Assembly: GCF_934754935.1 (NCBI RefSeq)
Contig: NZ_CAKVJB010000003.1
Coordinates: forward strand, 1 to 64,000
Direction of reading: 5' to 3'
Source of the DNA: an uncultured Holdemanella sp.
GTDB lineage: Bacteria > Bacillota_I > Bacilli_A > Erysipelotrichales > Erysipelotrichaceae
Length of the DNA stretch: 64,000 nt
Shown one piece after another: positions 8,047 to 16,113 of the stretch (position 1 is its first letter; every line of letters starts with the position of its first letter). A program made the translations under genes and the position numbers. The notes beneath the pieces were generated by a model. The model had not been told where the DNA came from. It searched no databases and was given only the letters and a program-made list of their open reading frames with translations.

Positions 8047-8508
8047 ATGATAGGAATCGTTTATAGTTCAAAAACAGGAAATACACAATCTTTGGCAAAC
8101 AGCTTGAATTTTATGGAGTCAAAATATTGTGTATCTGTAGAAAACGCAAAAGATTTAGAACCCGTAGATTTATTATGCATTGGATTCTGGTGTGACAAGG
8201 GAGATTGTGATAATCAAATGAAACAATATCTTTCTACACTACGAAATCAAAATGTTTTCTTGTTTGGAACAGCTGGCTTTGGTAAGTCTAAGGAATATTT
8301 TGAGATGATTTTAAATCATGTAAAGAGTCATTTGGATGCGTCCAATTGTGTAAAGGGAACTTGGATGTGCCAAGGAAAGATGCCTTTGGCAATTCGTGCA
8401 AAGTTTGAATCAAATCCAGAAATGTTGAAGAATTTTGATGAGGCTTTAAAACATCCAAATGATAAGGATGTAGACAACTTAATGAAATCTGTAAATGAAG
8501 CGTTGTAG
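8047..8508 (+). CDS. Flavodoxin-family protein
   Basis: The 153-residue protein begins MIGIVYSSKTGNTQSLAN, the FMN-phosphate loop of flavodoxins (SSKTGNT). GFWCDKGDCD in the 60s region and LFGTAGFGKSKEY follow, positioned like the second and third flavin loops. It probably carries electrons in an anaerobic redox reaction. It resembles the BilS-like flavodoxin group, but I cannot confirm that. The start has AAAGGAT upstream. It is second in a two-gene unit with the 82-residue protein. Confidence 0.8.
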   Translation: MIGIVYSSKTGNTQSLANSLNFMESKYCVSVENAKDLEPVDLLCIGFWCDKGDCDNQMKQYLSTLRNQNVFLFGTAGFGKSKEYFEMILNHVKSHLDASNCVKGTWMCQGKMPLAIRAKFESNPEMLKNFDEALKHPNDKDVDNLMKSVNEAL

Positions 8509-8523
8509 AGAACGCTTTTTTTC
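8499..8523 (+). terminator. Terminator overlapping the flavodoxin stop
   Basis: AGCGTT (8499-8504) and AACGCT (8511-8516) enclose the stop codon and are followed by seven T residues. Confidence 0.75.
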
Positions 8524-8551
8524 ATTTTGACATATCTCTTATATTATATTG

Positions 8552-8581
8552 ACTTTACAACTGTCTTGTCAGATGTAAAGT
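8552..8581 (+). promoter_or_regulatory. NiaR operator overlapping the nadA promoter
   Basis: A 30-bp palindrome: ACTTTACAACTG (8552-8563), a TCTTGT centre, and CAGATGTAAAGT (8570-8581), one mismatch between arms. It resembles NiaR sites of Bacillota, and the niaR gene is the last gene of the operon it precedes. The likely -35 (TTGTCA, 8566-8571) lies in its centre, so occupancy would block RNA polymerase. Confidence 0.8.
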
Positions 8582-8594
8582 CTGGGTGTATAAT
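8566..8594 (+). promoter_or_regulatory. nadABC-niaR promoter
   Basis: TTGTCA (8566-8571), a 17-base spacer and TATAAT (8589-8594). The ribosome site AAGGGAGG follows ahead of nadA. Confidence 0.75.
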
Positions 8595-8630
8595 TCAAAA
8601 CGGTAAAATTTTTAAGGGAGGAAAAATTCC

Positions 8631-9536
8631 ATGTCTTTAAAGGAAGATGTATTGAAATTAAAAAAGGAAAAAAATGCGATTATCTTAGCGCATTATTATG
8701 TAGATGGAGCTGTACAAGATGTAGCTGATTTTGTCGGAGATTCTTATGCTTTGGCAAAGAAAGCTAAAAATACAGATGCAGATATTATTGTATTTGCGGG
8801 CGTTAAATTTATGGGTGAAAGTGCCAAAATGTTAAATCCAGAAAAGAAGGTATTAATGCCAGATTTAAATGCAGATTGTCCAATGGCACATATGGCCAGT
8901 CAAGCTGTCATTAAGAAGATGAAAGAAGAATATGAAGATTTAGCAGTTGTATGTTATATCAACTCAACAGCTGAGTTAAAAACAATGGCCGATATTTGTG
9001 TAACTAGTTCAAATGCCGTGAAGATCGTTCGTTCACTTCCAAATAAAAATATTTTCTTTATTCCAGATGGAAACTTGGGTGCTTATGTAAAGAAACAAGT
9101 ACCTGAAAAGAATATTATCTTAAATGATGGATATTGTATTACGCATAAGCGTGTGACCTTAAAAGATGTTGAAAAAGCACGTGAAGAACATCCAAATGTT
9201 CCAATTATTGTTCATCCAGAGTGTGTTAATGAAGTGGTTGAGGCAACTGATTTTGCGGGAAGTACTTCAGAATTGATTCAATATACAGTGGACAATCCAA
9301 GTAAAGAATTTGTGATTGGTACGGAACTTGGTGTGCTTCATGAAATGCAGTTGAAATCACCAGATAAAACTTTCTATCCTTTAACAGATAAATTGATCTG
9401 TATGAACATGAAGAAGGTATCTTTAGAAAAGGTTTATGATTGTTTGTTGAATGAGACAAACGAAGTGTTTGTAGATGAAGAAGTGAAGGCTATGGCTGAA
9501 AAGTCATTAGATAGAATGTTGGAGTTGGCAAAATAG
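8631..9536 (+). CDS. nadA: Quinolinate synthase
   Basis: NadA condenses iminoaspartate with dihydroxyacetone phosphate to quinolinate in de novo NAD synthesis, using a 4Fe-4S cluster. The 301-residue protein has AHYYVDGAVQDVADFVGDS, the PDLNADCPMA cysteine (about residue 84), TSSNAVKIV, HPECVNEV and the last cluster region near LICMNMKKVSLEKV, plus GTELGVLHEM. It is first in the nadABC-niaR operon behind the NiaR palindrome. The start has AAGGGAGG upstream. Full length. Confidence 0.95.
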   Translation: MSLKEDVLKLKKEKNAIILAHYYVDGAVQDVADFVGDSYALAKKAKNTDADIIVFAGVKFMGESAKMLNPEKKVLMPDLNADCPMAHMASQAVIKKMKEEYEDLAVVCYINSTAELKTMADICVTSSNAVKIVRSLPNKNIFFIPDGNLGAYVKKQVPEKNIILNDGYCITHKRVTLKDVEKAREEHPNVPIIVHPECVNEVVEATDFAGSTSELIQYTVDNPSKEFVIGTELGVLHEMQLKSPDKTFYPLTDKLICMNMKKVSLEKVYDCLLNETNEVFVDEEVKAMAEKSLDRMLELAK

Positions 9537-9537
9537 T

Positions 9538-10830
9538 ATGGAAAAGTTAGAGGCAGATATAGTTATTGTTGGAACAGGTGCAAGTGGATTATTTGCAGCT
9601 TTACATGTTCCAAGTGATAAAAAGGTCATTATGTTGACAAAATCAGATGCCGAAAATAGTGATTCATTTTTAGCACAAGGTGGAATTTGTGTATTAAGAG
9701 ATAAGAATGATTTTGATTCTTTTATGGAAGATACCATGAAGGCAGGGCATTACGAAAATCGTAAAGAATCTGTTGAAATCATGATCAATTCAAGTCGTGG
9801 CATTATCAATGAGTTGATAGGATATGGTGTAGATTTTGCGACAAAAGATGGCAAATTAGATTATACGCGTGAAGGAGCACACTCTAAACCACGTATTTTA
9901 TTCCATGAAGATATTACAGGAAAAGAAATCACATCGACTTTACTAGAAGCAGTTCGCAAGTTAGAGAATGTTACAATCATGGAATATGTAACAATGACAG
10001 ATATTATTGAAAAAGATAATGTTTGTTTCGGTGTTTTGGCAAAAGATGCCAACAACAATGAAATGTACATTGAGGCAGGTTATACGATCTTTGCGTGTGG
10101 AGGAATTGGAGGATTGTATGATCATTCAACAAATTATCCACACTTAACAGGAGATGCGATTGCGATTGCAATCCAGCATGGAATCAAACTAGAAAATGTG
10201 GATTATGTACAGATTCACCCAACAACTTTATATACAAAGAAAAAAGGAAGAGCCTTCCTTATTAGTGAATCGGTTCGTGGTGAAGGGGCTAGACTTTATG
10301 GAAAAGATGGAAACCGTTTTGCGAATGAAGTGTTGCCACGTGATGTCATGACACAAAAGATTCGTGAACAAATGAAGAAGGATGATATGCCTTATGTTTG
10401 GATGGACATGACTGTTTTAGGTGAAGAAGTCATCAAGAATCATTTTCCTCACATTTACGAAAAGTGTTTAGAAGAAGGCTATGACTGTACAAAAGAATGG
10501 ATTCCAGTTACACCAGCCCAACACTATTTTATGGGTGGAATCCATGTAGATAAAGATTCGCGTACTTCTATGTCACATTTATATGCGGTAGGAGAAACAA
10601 GCTGCAATGGTGTCCATGGAAAAAATCGTTTGGCTAGCAACTCATTACTTGAATCTTTAGTATGGGGTAAAAGAGCTGTTGTTGATTTATTGAAAAAGGA
10701 GCCGGCTTATACAAATGATTTTGATCATTTGGCAAATGTGACTAAATCACATCAGTTGTCAAATCAAGAAAAAATGTATCATGATATGGTACTTGAAGAA
10801 ATAGAAAGAGAGAGACAAGCTCGTGGATAA
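9538..10830 (+). CDS. nadB: L-aspartate oxidase
   Basis: NadB oxidises L-aspartate to iminoaspartate for NadA, using FAD. The 430-residue protein starts with an FAD dinucleotide fold (IVGTGASGLFAAL). FLAQGGICV, the active-site region IHPTTLY with SESVRGEGARLY, HYFMGGIHVD and the C-terminal GKNRLASNSLLESLVWGKRA follow. It lacks most of the C-terminal helical extension found in the longer E. coli enzyme, as in many Bacillota. It begins one base after the nadA stop and overlaps nadC. Confidence 0.93.
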   Translation: MEKLEADIVIVGTGASGLFAALHVPSDKKVIMLTKSDAENSDSFLAQGGICVLRDKNDFDSFMEDTMKAGHYENRKESVEIMINSSRGIINELIGYGVDFATKDGKLDYTREGAHSKPRILFHEDITGKEITSTLLEAVRKLENVTIMEYVTMTDIIEKDNVCFGVLAKDANNNEMYIEAGYTIFACGGIGGLYDHSTNYPHLTGDAIAIAIQHGIKLENVDYVQIHPTTLYTKKKGRAFLISESVRGEGARLYGKDGNRFANEVLPRDVMTQKIREQMKKDDMPYVWMDMTVLGEEVIKNHFPHIYEKCLEEGYDCTKEWIPVTPAQHYFMGGIHVDKDSRTSMSHLYAVGETSCNGVHGKNRLASNSLLESLVWGKRAVVDLLKKEPAYTNDFDHLANVTKSHQLSNQEKMYHDMVLEEIERERQARG

Positions 10831-11674
10831 GAATACAATGCGTTTAAATGTGGATCATTTATTGATCCAAGCTTTGCAAGAAGATATTACAAGTGAAGAT
10901 GTTTCAACAAATGCAGTGATGCCTTCCTATCAATATGGGCAGGTACAATTGATTTGTAAAGAAGATGGTATTATTGCAGGTCTTGAAGTATTTGAAAGAG
11001 TCTTTTATTTGTTAGATGAAAAAATGAAAGTAAAATTCTATGTAAAAGATGGGGATGCAGTTAAAAATGGTCAATTATTGGCCGAAGTATCTGGGGATGT
11101 TCGTGTTCTTTTATCAGGTGAAAGAACGGCTTTGAATTATCTTCAAAGAATGAGTGGAATTGCCACATATACAAATCGTGTCGCATCTTACTTAAAGGGT
11201 TCAAAGACAAAATTATTGGACACAAGAAAAACAACGCCAAATATGCGTGTGTTTGAAAAATATGCAGTGCGTGTTGGTGGTGGAAATAACCATAGATACA
11301 ATTTATCAGATGGTGTTATGTTAAAGGATAATCACATTGCGGCAGCTGGTTCTATCACAAATGCAGTTAAGATGGCAAAGGATTATGCTTCTTTTGTTCG
11401 TAAGATTGAAGTAGAAGTTGAAACTTTAGAACAAGTAAAAGAAGCTGTTGAAGCAGGCGCTGATATTATCATGTTAGATAACATGAGTGTTGAGGACATG
11501 AAAAAGGCAATCGAAATCATTGATGGAAGAGCTGAGACAGAATGTTCAGGAAATGTTACGAAAGAGAACATTGAAAAGCTAACTGCATTAGGTGTGGATT
11601 ATATTTCAAGTGGTGCCTTAACGCATTCAGCACCAATTTTGGATTTGTCTTTAAAAAATTTGCAGGTGAAGTAA
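10823..11674 (+). CDS. nadC: Nicotinate-nucleotide pyrophosphorylase (carboxylating)
   Basis: NadC converts quinolinate and PRPP to nicotinate mononucleotide. The 283-residue protein has EDITSEDVST near the N-terminus and LSGERTALNYLQRMSGIAT (about 93-111), of which SGERTALN is diagnostic. LDTRKTTPNMR, GGGNNHRYNLSDGVMLKDNH, VEVETLEQV and IMLDNMS follow. The GTG at 10823 overlaps nadB by eight bases; an ATG at 10838 is a possible alternative. Third gene of the NAD operon. Confidence 0.94.
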   Translation: MDKNTMRLNVDHLLIQALQEDITSEDVSTNAVMPSYQYGQVQLICKEDGIIAGLEVFERVFYLLDEKMKVKFYVKDGDAVKNGQLLAEVSGDVRVLLSGERTALNYLQRMSGIATYTNRVASYLKGSKTKLLDTRKTTPNMRVFEKYAVRVGGGNNHRYNLSDGVMLKDNHIAAAGSITNAVKMAKDYASFVRKIEVEVETLEQVKEAVEAGADIIMLDNMSVEDMKKAIEIIDGRAETECSGNVTKENIEKLTALGVDYISSGALTHSAPILDLSLKNLQVK

Positions 11675-12181
11675 ATGGAAAAGGAAGCTAGACTTCAAGC
11701 CATTTATGACACGATTTCAAAAAGTGAAGGACCGGTTTCTGGAACAGCGCTTTCTAAAAAGTTTAATGTTTCAAGACAAGTTATTGTGCAAGATATTGCC
11801 TTGTTGAAGGCAAGAAATGTGCATATTTATGCGACACACAAAGGATATGTATGTTCACCACAAAGAGTTCGTAAAGTATTTTCTTGTTTCCATTTGAATG
11901 ATCGTATGGAAGAGGAGATGAATGCCATCGTAGATTGTGGTGGCTGTATTGAAAATGTATTTGTCAAACATGATGTGTATGGTAAGTTAGAAGCTACAAT
12001 GAATATTAGTTCTAGAAAACAAGTCAAGGAATTCATTGATTCTATTTCACAGAATCAGGCAAAACCTTTAACGGATCTAACGAGTGGATATCATTGTCAT
12101 ACGGTGAGTGCACGATCACAAGAAGATTTAGATTCAATTGAGGAATCATTAAGAAAACTTCATATTTTACAAGAGGCCTAA
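11675..12181 (+). CDS. niaR: Niacin-responsive transcriptional repressor
   Basis: NiaR represses NAD synthesis and niacin uptake genes when niacin is present. The 168-residue protein has an N-terminal winged helix HTH_11 domain (about 5-60, with ALSKKFNVSRQVIVQDIALL), and a C-terminal 3H ligand/metal domain. The latter includes FVKHDVYGKLEA and LTSGYHCHTVSA with its conserved histidines. It begins immediately after the nadC stop, so it is autoregulated through the palindrome ahead of nadA. Length is normal. Confidence 0.93.
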   Translation: MEKEARLQAIYDTISKSEGPVSGTALSKKFNVSRQVIVQDIALLKARNVHIYATHKGYVCSPQRVRKVFSCFHLNDRMEEEMNAIVDCGGCIENVFVKHDVYGKLEATMNISSRKQVKEFIDSISQNQAKPLTDLTSGYHCHTVSARSQEDLDSIEESLRKLHILQEA

Positions 12182-12194
12182 GGGCCTCTTTTAT
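12171..12194 (+). terminator. Terminator of the nad operon
   Basis: AAGAGGCC (12171-12178) and GGCCTCTT (12183-12190), with the niaR stop in the loop, then TTT. Confidence 0.8.
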
Positions 12195-12225
12195 GATAGA
12201 ATGAATTTAGAAAGTAGTGATTATT

Positions 12226-13122
12226 ATGGAACAACCACCTAAATTTATGCCCGATAAAGAATTGAGTAAAGTTGGAGGCTCATTATGGCTATATATTATT
12301 ATGCAGCTGACACTCTCTTTTTTGTTTAGTTTTGTAGCTATGCCTTTGATCATGTATTCTTTGTATTATGATTATTCCGCAATCAATGCCTGTATTGAAA
12401 TGTTTATTTCTTTTATATCCGGAATCATCCTGTTATGGTTTATGAGTAATTCTTTTAAAAGAAGTATCAAAGATTTGAAGTTTACATTTAAACCTAAAGA
12501 GACAATCGATACCCTTGCAATGATGTATTTTTTGAATTATGCGATTGGCATTATCGGTGCTTTATTATCAAAATTTGGATTGCCAGACACAAGCCCAGAT
12601 TTCTCGTTAAATGGAAGTTTGTTGTATAACACTTTTACTTTTGTTAGTGTTGTCGTACTTGCACCTATCTTTGAAGAATTGATATTTAGAGGTATGATTT
12701 TAAATCATTTAACTAAATATAATAAAATGTTTGCGGTCATTGTGACTTCTTTATTATTTGGATTGTTACACTTGAATATTACACAAGCTATACCCGCTTT
12801 CTTTATGAGTCTAGTGCTATGTTACATGTATGTACAAACAGATAGTATATTAGTGACAATATTAGCTCATGCGGGTAATAACTTTCTAGCTCTAATGTCG
12901 GCTTATTCAAATAATATTTTGATTACAGTTTTAGTACTTGCGCTTGTAATCTATGGATTGATTACAGTAATCTTAAGATCAAAAGAAGTGAATGCATTTA
13001 TTAAAGAAGAGAAGACAAGTGAGAATTGGTATGCGAGATTCTTTAAACGAATCCCAAATCTTTTATATTTAATATTTACAATTCTTTGGATCATCATTTC
13101 ATTATTTATAAATATGTTTTAA
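12226..13122 (+). CDS. CPBP-family intramembrane metalloprotease (CAAX amino-terminal protease-like)
   Basis: This membrane protein of about 298 residues has around eight hydrophobic segments and the ABI/CPBP motifs: APIFEELIFRGMI (EExxxR, about residues 143-155), FGLLHLN with its histidine, and LAHAGNNF. Such proteins are thought to be intramembrane glutamic or metalloproteases; in Gram-positives they are linked to bacteriocin immunity or processing, but no substrate is evident here. I prefer the ATG at 12226 (MEQPPKF) to the GTG at 12217. Single gene between two terminators. Confidence 0.85.
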   Translation: MEQPPKFMPDKELSKVGGSLWLYIIMQLTLSFLFSFVAMPLIMYSLYYDYSAINACIEMFISFISGIILLWFMSNSFKRSIKDLKFTFKPKETIDTLAMMYFLNYAIGIIGALLSKFGLPDTSPDFSLNGSLLYNTFTFVSVVVLAPIFEELIFRGMILNHLTKYNKMFAVIVTSLLFGLLHLNITQAIPAFFMSLVLCYMYVQTDSILVTILAHAGNNFLALMSAYSNNILITVLVLALVIYGLITVILRSKEVNAFIKEEKTSENWYARFFKRIPNLLYLIFTILWIIISLFINMF

Positions 13123-13127
13123 AAAAG

Positions 13128-13158
13128 AGGACATCTCCTATTTGGAAATGTCCTTTAT
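13128..13158. terminator. Bidirectional terminator
   Basis: AGGACAT...(13128) pairs with ATGTCCT (13148-13154) around an imperfect TCC/GGA stem. A-rich sequence lies on one side and T-rich on the other. It separates the convergent CPBP and DUF2130 genes. Confidence 0.75.
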
Positions 13159-14795
13159 TGGTTGTTCTTCTTTAATTCATCAAACTTTTGCTTCATTGTA
13201 GGATTGTTACGTGTTAAACGCTTGATTGTAAGATCCTCTGCCTTGTTGTTAGCAAGCTGTAATTGTCGCTCACTTGATAGTAAGGCTTCTTTTGTCTTTT
13301 GAAGATGTGAAATTGTTTTATCAATTTCTCCAATAGCGTCGTTGAATCTTTTAGAAGCTAATTCATAATTTCTTGAGAATTTTTGTTTAAAATCATTCAT
13401 ATTCTCTTCAAAGTGTGTAATATCAATATTTTGATTACGCATCAACTGTAATTCATTCTTATACTGCATTGAATTGAATGCAGCATTTCTTAAAATCGTG
13501 ATCATCGGAATAAAAAACTGTGGACGAATTACATACATCTTAGGATAACGATGCGATTTATCAACAATACCCGTATTATATAAATCGTTTTCTGGCTCTA
13601 ACATAGAAACAAGAACAGCATATTCGCAATTCTTTTCATTGCGATCCTTATCTAATTCTTTTAAGAAATCTTCATTTTTATGTTTTGTAGCCGTTTTGTC
13701 ATTTTCATTTTTCATTTCAAACATAATAGAAATGATTTCTACACCATTCTCATCTAACTCACGATAGATATAGTCACCCTTTGATCCTGTACGAGCATCA
13801 TTGTCTTTTTCAAAGTATGCATTTTGAAAACCAGTCGCACGAAGCTTATTGAATTCAATTTCACAATGTTGTTCTAAAGATTCACCAATCATTTTAGTAG
13901 ATTGTTTTAATTTGAAATCTTTATAGTAGGCAATCTGCTCATCTTTGGTTTGTAGTAAAGTATCATATTTTTCCTGTAAACTCTTTTCTTGAAGCTGATA
14001 TTTCATTTTATCCTGCTCAATTTGATTTTGTAGGTCTTGTTTAATACTCTTTACATTCAACTCATTTTCAACCTTAGCCTTATCCATATCTTGTTTTAAA
14101 GATTGGATTTCAAGATTCTTTTCATTTAACTTAGATTGATATGTATTTTCTAGATTTGCCTTTAATACTTTTTCGTTATTTGAAATATCATTCTTTAAAG
14201 CTTGAATCTCATTTTCCTTTGCCTGCAACTGCAATTTGTATTCTTGTTCAGTCTTAGATTCATTGATCTTATTCTGCGAAAGAATCTGCTCTAATTTGGC
14301 ATTGAGCTTAGATATTTCTAAATCTTTTTGGTTTAACTGCTCCTGATATTCTATTTGTGTTTCAGTTTTCGTTAACTGTGTACTTGCTTCTAACTTTTCC
14401 TTTAATGAAATGACTTCTTGTTCTTTATCATTTTGTTTCTGATTAAAATCCGATTGTAGCTGTTTGATTTCAAGTTCTTTCTTGTTTAATTGTTCTTGAT
14501 AAGCCTTTTCGGTTTTACTCTTGATAATTTGTTCAGTAGACTTTAATTGTTCTTTTAAAGAAATGATTTCTTGTTCTTTATTTGCCTGAAGCTCTTTGAT
14601 TTCTAAAGCTTTTTGATTTAATTTAGATTCATATTCTTTTTCAAGCTTAGATTGAATGATTTGATTCGAGTTTTTTTGTCTTTCATTTAATTCTTTTTCA
14701 AATTCTTCATTACGAACTTGTTGTAAGATTTCATGATATTGACTCTCATCTACTTGGAATACAGTTCCACAATTAGGACATTTTATTTGACTCAT
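13155..14795 (-). CDS. DUF2130 coiled-coil protein
   Basis: The 546-residue protein starts MSQIKCPNCGTVFQVDESQ, with one CxxC zinc-knuckle-like pair. About residues 30-300 are a charged coiled coil built from related segments of roughly 45 residues (NKEQEIISLKEQL, NDKEQEVISLKEKL and similar). The C-terminal DUF2130 domain (about 305-545) contains GESLEQHCEIEFNKLR and GDYIYRELDENG...FEMKNE, a nuclease-like pattern. The function of the family is not known; the last part suggests a PD-(D/E)XK-like fold. The start has GGAGGTA upstream. Alone in its unit. Confidence 0.8.
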   Translation of the reverse strand: MSQIKCPNCGTVFQVDESQYHEILQQVRNEEFEKELNERQKNSNQIIQSKLEKEYESKLNQKALEIKELQANKEQEIISLKEQLKSTEQIIKSKTEKAYQEQLNKKELEIKQLQSDFNQKQNDKEQEVISLKEKLEASTQLTKTETQIEYQEQLNQKDLEISKLNAKLEQILSQNKINESKTEQEYKLQLQAKENEIQALKNDISNNEKVLKANLENTYQSKLNEKNLEIQSLKQDMDKAKVENELNVKSIKQDLQNQIEQDKMKYQLQEKSLQEKYDTLLQTKDEQIAYYKDFKLKQSTKMIGESLEQHCEIEFNKLRATGFQNAYFEKDNDARTGSKGDYIYRELDENGVEIISIMFEMKNENDKTATKHKNEDFLKELDKDRNEKNCEYAVLVSMLEPENDLYNTGIVDKSHRYPKMYVIRPQFFIPMITILRNAAFNSMQYKNELQLMRNQNIDITHFEENMNDFKQKFSRNYELASKRFNDAIGEIDKTISHLQKTKEALLSSERQLQLANNKAEDLTIKRLTRNNPTMKQKFDELKKNNQ

Positions 14796-14893
14796 AGGGT
14801 ACCTCCGTTTTATATCATTATAATCATTAAATTGACAGTATTTATGTCTAAAACTAAATTAATTATAATATTTAAAAAAAATCAAAAAAAGAC

Positions 14894-14922
14894 TTGCATA
14901 ATACAAAAACACATGGTATATT
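14894..14922 (+). promoter_or_regulatory. tRNA promoter
   Basis: TTGCAT (14894-14899), a 17-base spacer and TATATT (14917-14922), ending 19 bases before the first tRNA. Confidence 0.75.
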
Positions 14923-14941
14923 TAATAGGCATTCAGCGAAT

Positions 14942-15018
<77 letters not shown>

Positions 15019-15032
15019 TTTGCTGAATATAT

Positions 15033-15108
15033 GGGGTGTTAGCTCAGCTGGGAGAGCACCTGCCTTGCACGCAGGGGGTCATCGGTTCGATCCCGATACG
15101 CTCCACCA
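15033..15108 (+). tRNA. tRNA-Ala (anticodon TGC)
   Basis: The 76-base gene has acceptor GGGGTGT/ACGCTCC, anticodon loop CTTGCAC with TGC, T-loop GGTTCGATCCC, and an encoded CCA. It is 14 bases downstream of tRNA-Ile and clearly co-transcribed. No 16S or 23S sequence is adjacent. Confidence 0.97.
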
Positions 15109-15120
15109 ATTTTAAAAAGT

Positions 15121-15146
15121 AAGTCATCTTCGGATGACTTTTTTTC
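15121..15146 (+). terminator. Terminator after the tRNA pair
   Basis: AAGTCATC (15121-15128), TTCG loop and GATGACTT (15133-15140), then a T run. Confidence 0.9.
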
Positions 15147-15166
15147 TATATATAAAGAGGACGATT

Positions 15167-15646
15167 ATGTATATACAATATTATGATTCACCATTGGGTA
15201 AAATGTTATTGGCTGCTGATGAAATTGGATTGATTGGCGTTTGGTTTGAAAATCAAAAATATTATGCGAATGGATTAAAAGACCCTGTTGAAAAAGAAAT
15301 GGTTGTTTTAAAAGAAACAAAAGAATGGTTAAATCTTTATTTTAGTGGTAAAGAACCCAAGTTGTTACCTAAGATGCATCTGATTGGAACACAGTTTCAA
15401 AAGAAAGTTTGGAACATACTTCTTAATATTCCCTATGGAAAAACTGTGACATATAAGGATATCGCAAGAATGATTTCACCAACAATGTCAGCACAAGCAG
15501 TAGGAAGTGCTGTAGGACATAATAAAATCTCGATTTTGATTCCTTGTCATAGAGTAATTGGATCTAATAATAATTTAACTGGATATGCAGGTGGAATTGA
15601 AAGGAAAGAAATATTATTGAAATTAGAAAAAAAGCATGGGATTTAA
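15167..15646 (+). CDS. ogt: Methylated-DNA--[protein]-cysteine S-methyltransferase
   Basis: Ogt removes O6-alkyl groups from guanine by transfer to its own cysteine. The 159-residue protein starts MYIQYYDSPLGKMLL. It has the helix-turn-helix DNA-binding part (IPYGKTVTYKDIARMI), the active site IPCHRVIGSN with the acceptor cysteine, and LTGYAGGIERKEILLKLE near the end. The ATG at 15167 has AAAGAGG upstream; a longer reading from 15134 runs through the tRNA terminator tail and is unlikely. The last 50 or so bases have a diverged second copy at 15942-16010. Confidence 0.93.
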   Translation: MYIQYYDSPLGKMLLAADEIGLIGVWFENQKYYANGLKDPVEKEMVVLKETKEWLNLYFSGKEPKLLPKMHLIGTQFQKKVWNILLNIPYGKTVTYKDIARMISPTMSAQAVGSAVGHNKISILIPCHRVIGSNNNLTGYAGGIERKEILLKLEKKHGI

Positions 15647-15694
15647 TTTTGGCTTATATATGAAAAGACACAAACATGTTGTGGTTTGGCATGA

Positions 15695-15754
15695 ATGTGC
15701 AGAATACTACTTGTGAAGTATCTTGTAGTGCTTAACGTCATACTGCTATTATAG
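15695..15754 (+). CDS. Possible very small hydrophobic peptide (19 aa)
   Basis: A short frame encodes MCRILLVKYLVVLNVILLL, strikingly hydrophobic with two basic residues, the size and character of type I toxin peptides. It lies on the strand opposite a short antisense RNA gene. There is no strong ribosome site (only GTGG upstream) and the frame is short enough to be chance. The surrounding RNA structure (GGCATGAA near 15688-15695 pairing with TTTCATGCC, 15782-15790) would hide the start codon. Treat as a candidate only. Confidence 0.25.
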   Translation: MCRILLVKYLVVLNVILLL

Positions 15755-15776
15755 TCGCTATTAAGTAGAAGCAGTA

Positions 15777-15856
15777 TTATCTTTCATGCCGAATCCAAAA
15801 AAAGCGAACCCCTAGTGATTGCAGTCTCTAGGGGTTCTTACTTATCTTTCAATGCC
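15777..15856 (+). repeat. Direct repeat pair around a bidirectional terminator
   Basis: TTATCTTTCATGCC (15777-15790) and TTATCTTTCAATGCC (15842-15856) differ by one base and flank the hairpin GAACCCCTAG (15806-15815)/CTAGGGGTTC (15828-15837). Convergent RNAs reading into the hairpin would carry mutually complementary copies, the layout of the par (Fst/RNAII) antitoxin loci. Confidence 0.6.
15797..15856 (-). ncRNA. Short antisense RNA candidate (RNAII-like)
   Basis: On the minus strand, an extended -10 (TGTTATAAT; TATAAT is the complement of 15863-15868) predicts a start near 15856. A perfect 10-bp GC-rich hairpin followed by seven U residues ends the transcript near 15797. The product would be about 60 nt, close to the size of par RNAII. 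No ORF of note. No similarity search was possible. Confidence 0.5.
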
Positions 15857-15941
15857 AAGAACATTATAACAGAAAATTGAAAACTTTATAATAAAATATA
15901 AATATAAATTATCTTTAGATTGTTTGGATTAATTTAGGTAT

Positions 15942-16010
15942 TTAATTGGATATGCAGGTGGAATTGAGAAGAAGGAAATATTATTAGAAATTGAGGGTAT
16001 ACATGTGTAA
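15942..16010 (+). pseudogene. Diverged second copy of the ogt 3' end
   Basis: Translated in frame, this reads LIGYAGGIEKKEILLEIEGIHV and stop, against LTGYAGGIERKEILLKLEKKHGI in intact ogt. Protein-level conservation with silent and conservative changes shows it derives from an ogt gene rather than being a recent duplication. It has no start or gene body. It lies about 300 bases downstream of ogt with the small RNA element between, as if an insertion had replaced the end of ogt. The 80 bases before it are AT-rich with nothing I recognise. Confidence 0.7.
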
Positions 16011-16078
16011 TGTGTGCCTTTTTTGATGGATGTAAAAAGCAAAATTAATATTTACTGAAAATAAATGTAAGAAAATGC

Positions 16079-16107
16079 TTGCATGAATGAAAATACAGTG
16101 TTATTAT
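16079..16107 (+). promoter_or_regulatory. T-box leader promoter
   Basis: TTGCAT (16079-16084), a 17-base spacer and TATTAT (16102-16107). Confidence 0.65.
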
Positions 16108-16113
16108 AAACGC

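Noticed and set aside
15690..15840. Considered 6S RNA or SRP RNA for the structured stretch after ogt
   Set aside because: It lacks the long rod with central bubble of 6S RNA and the conserved SRP hairpin; direct repeats about a bidirectional terminator fit a convergent antisense pair better.
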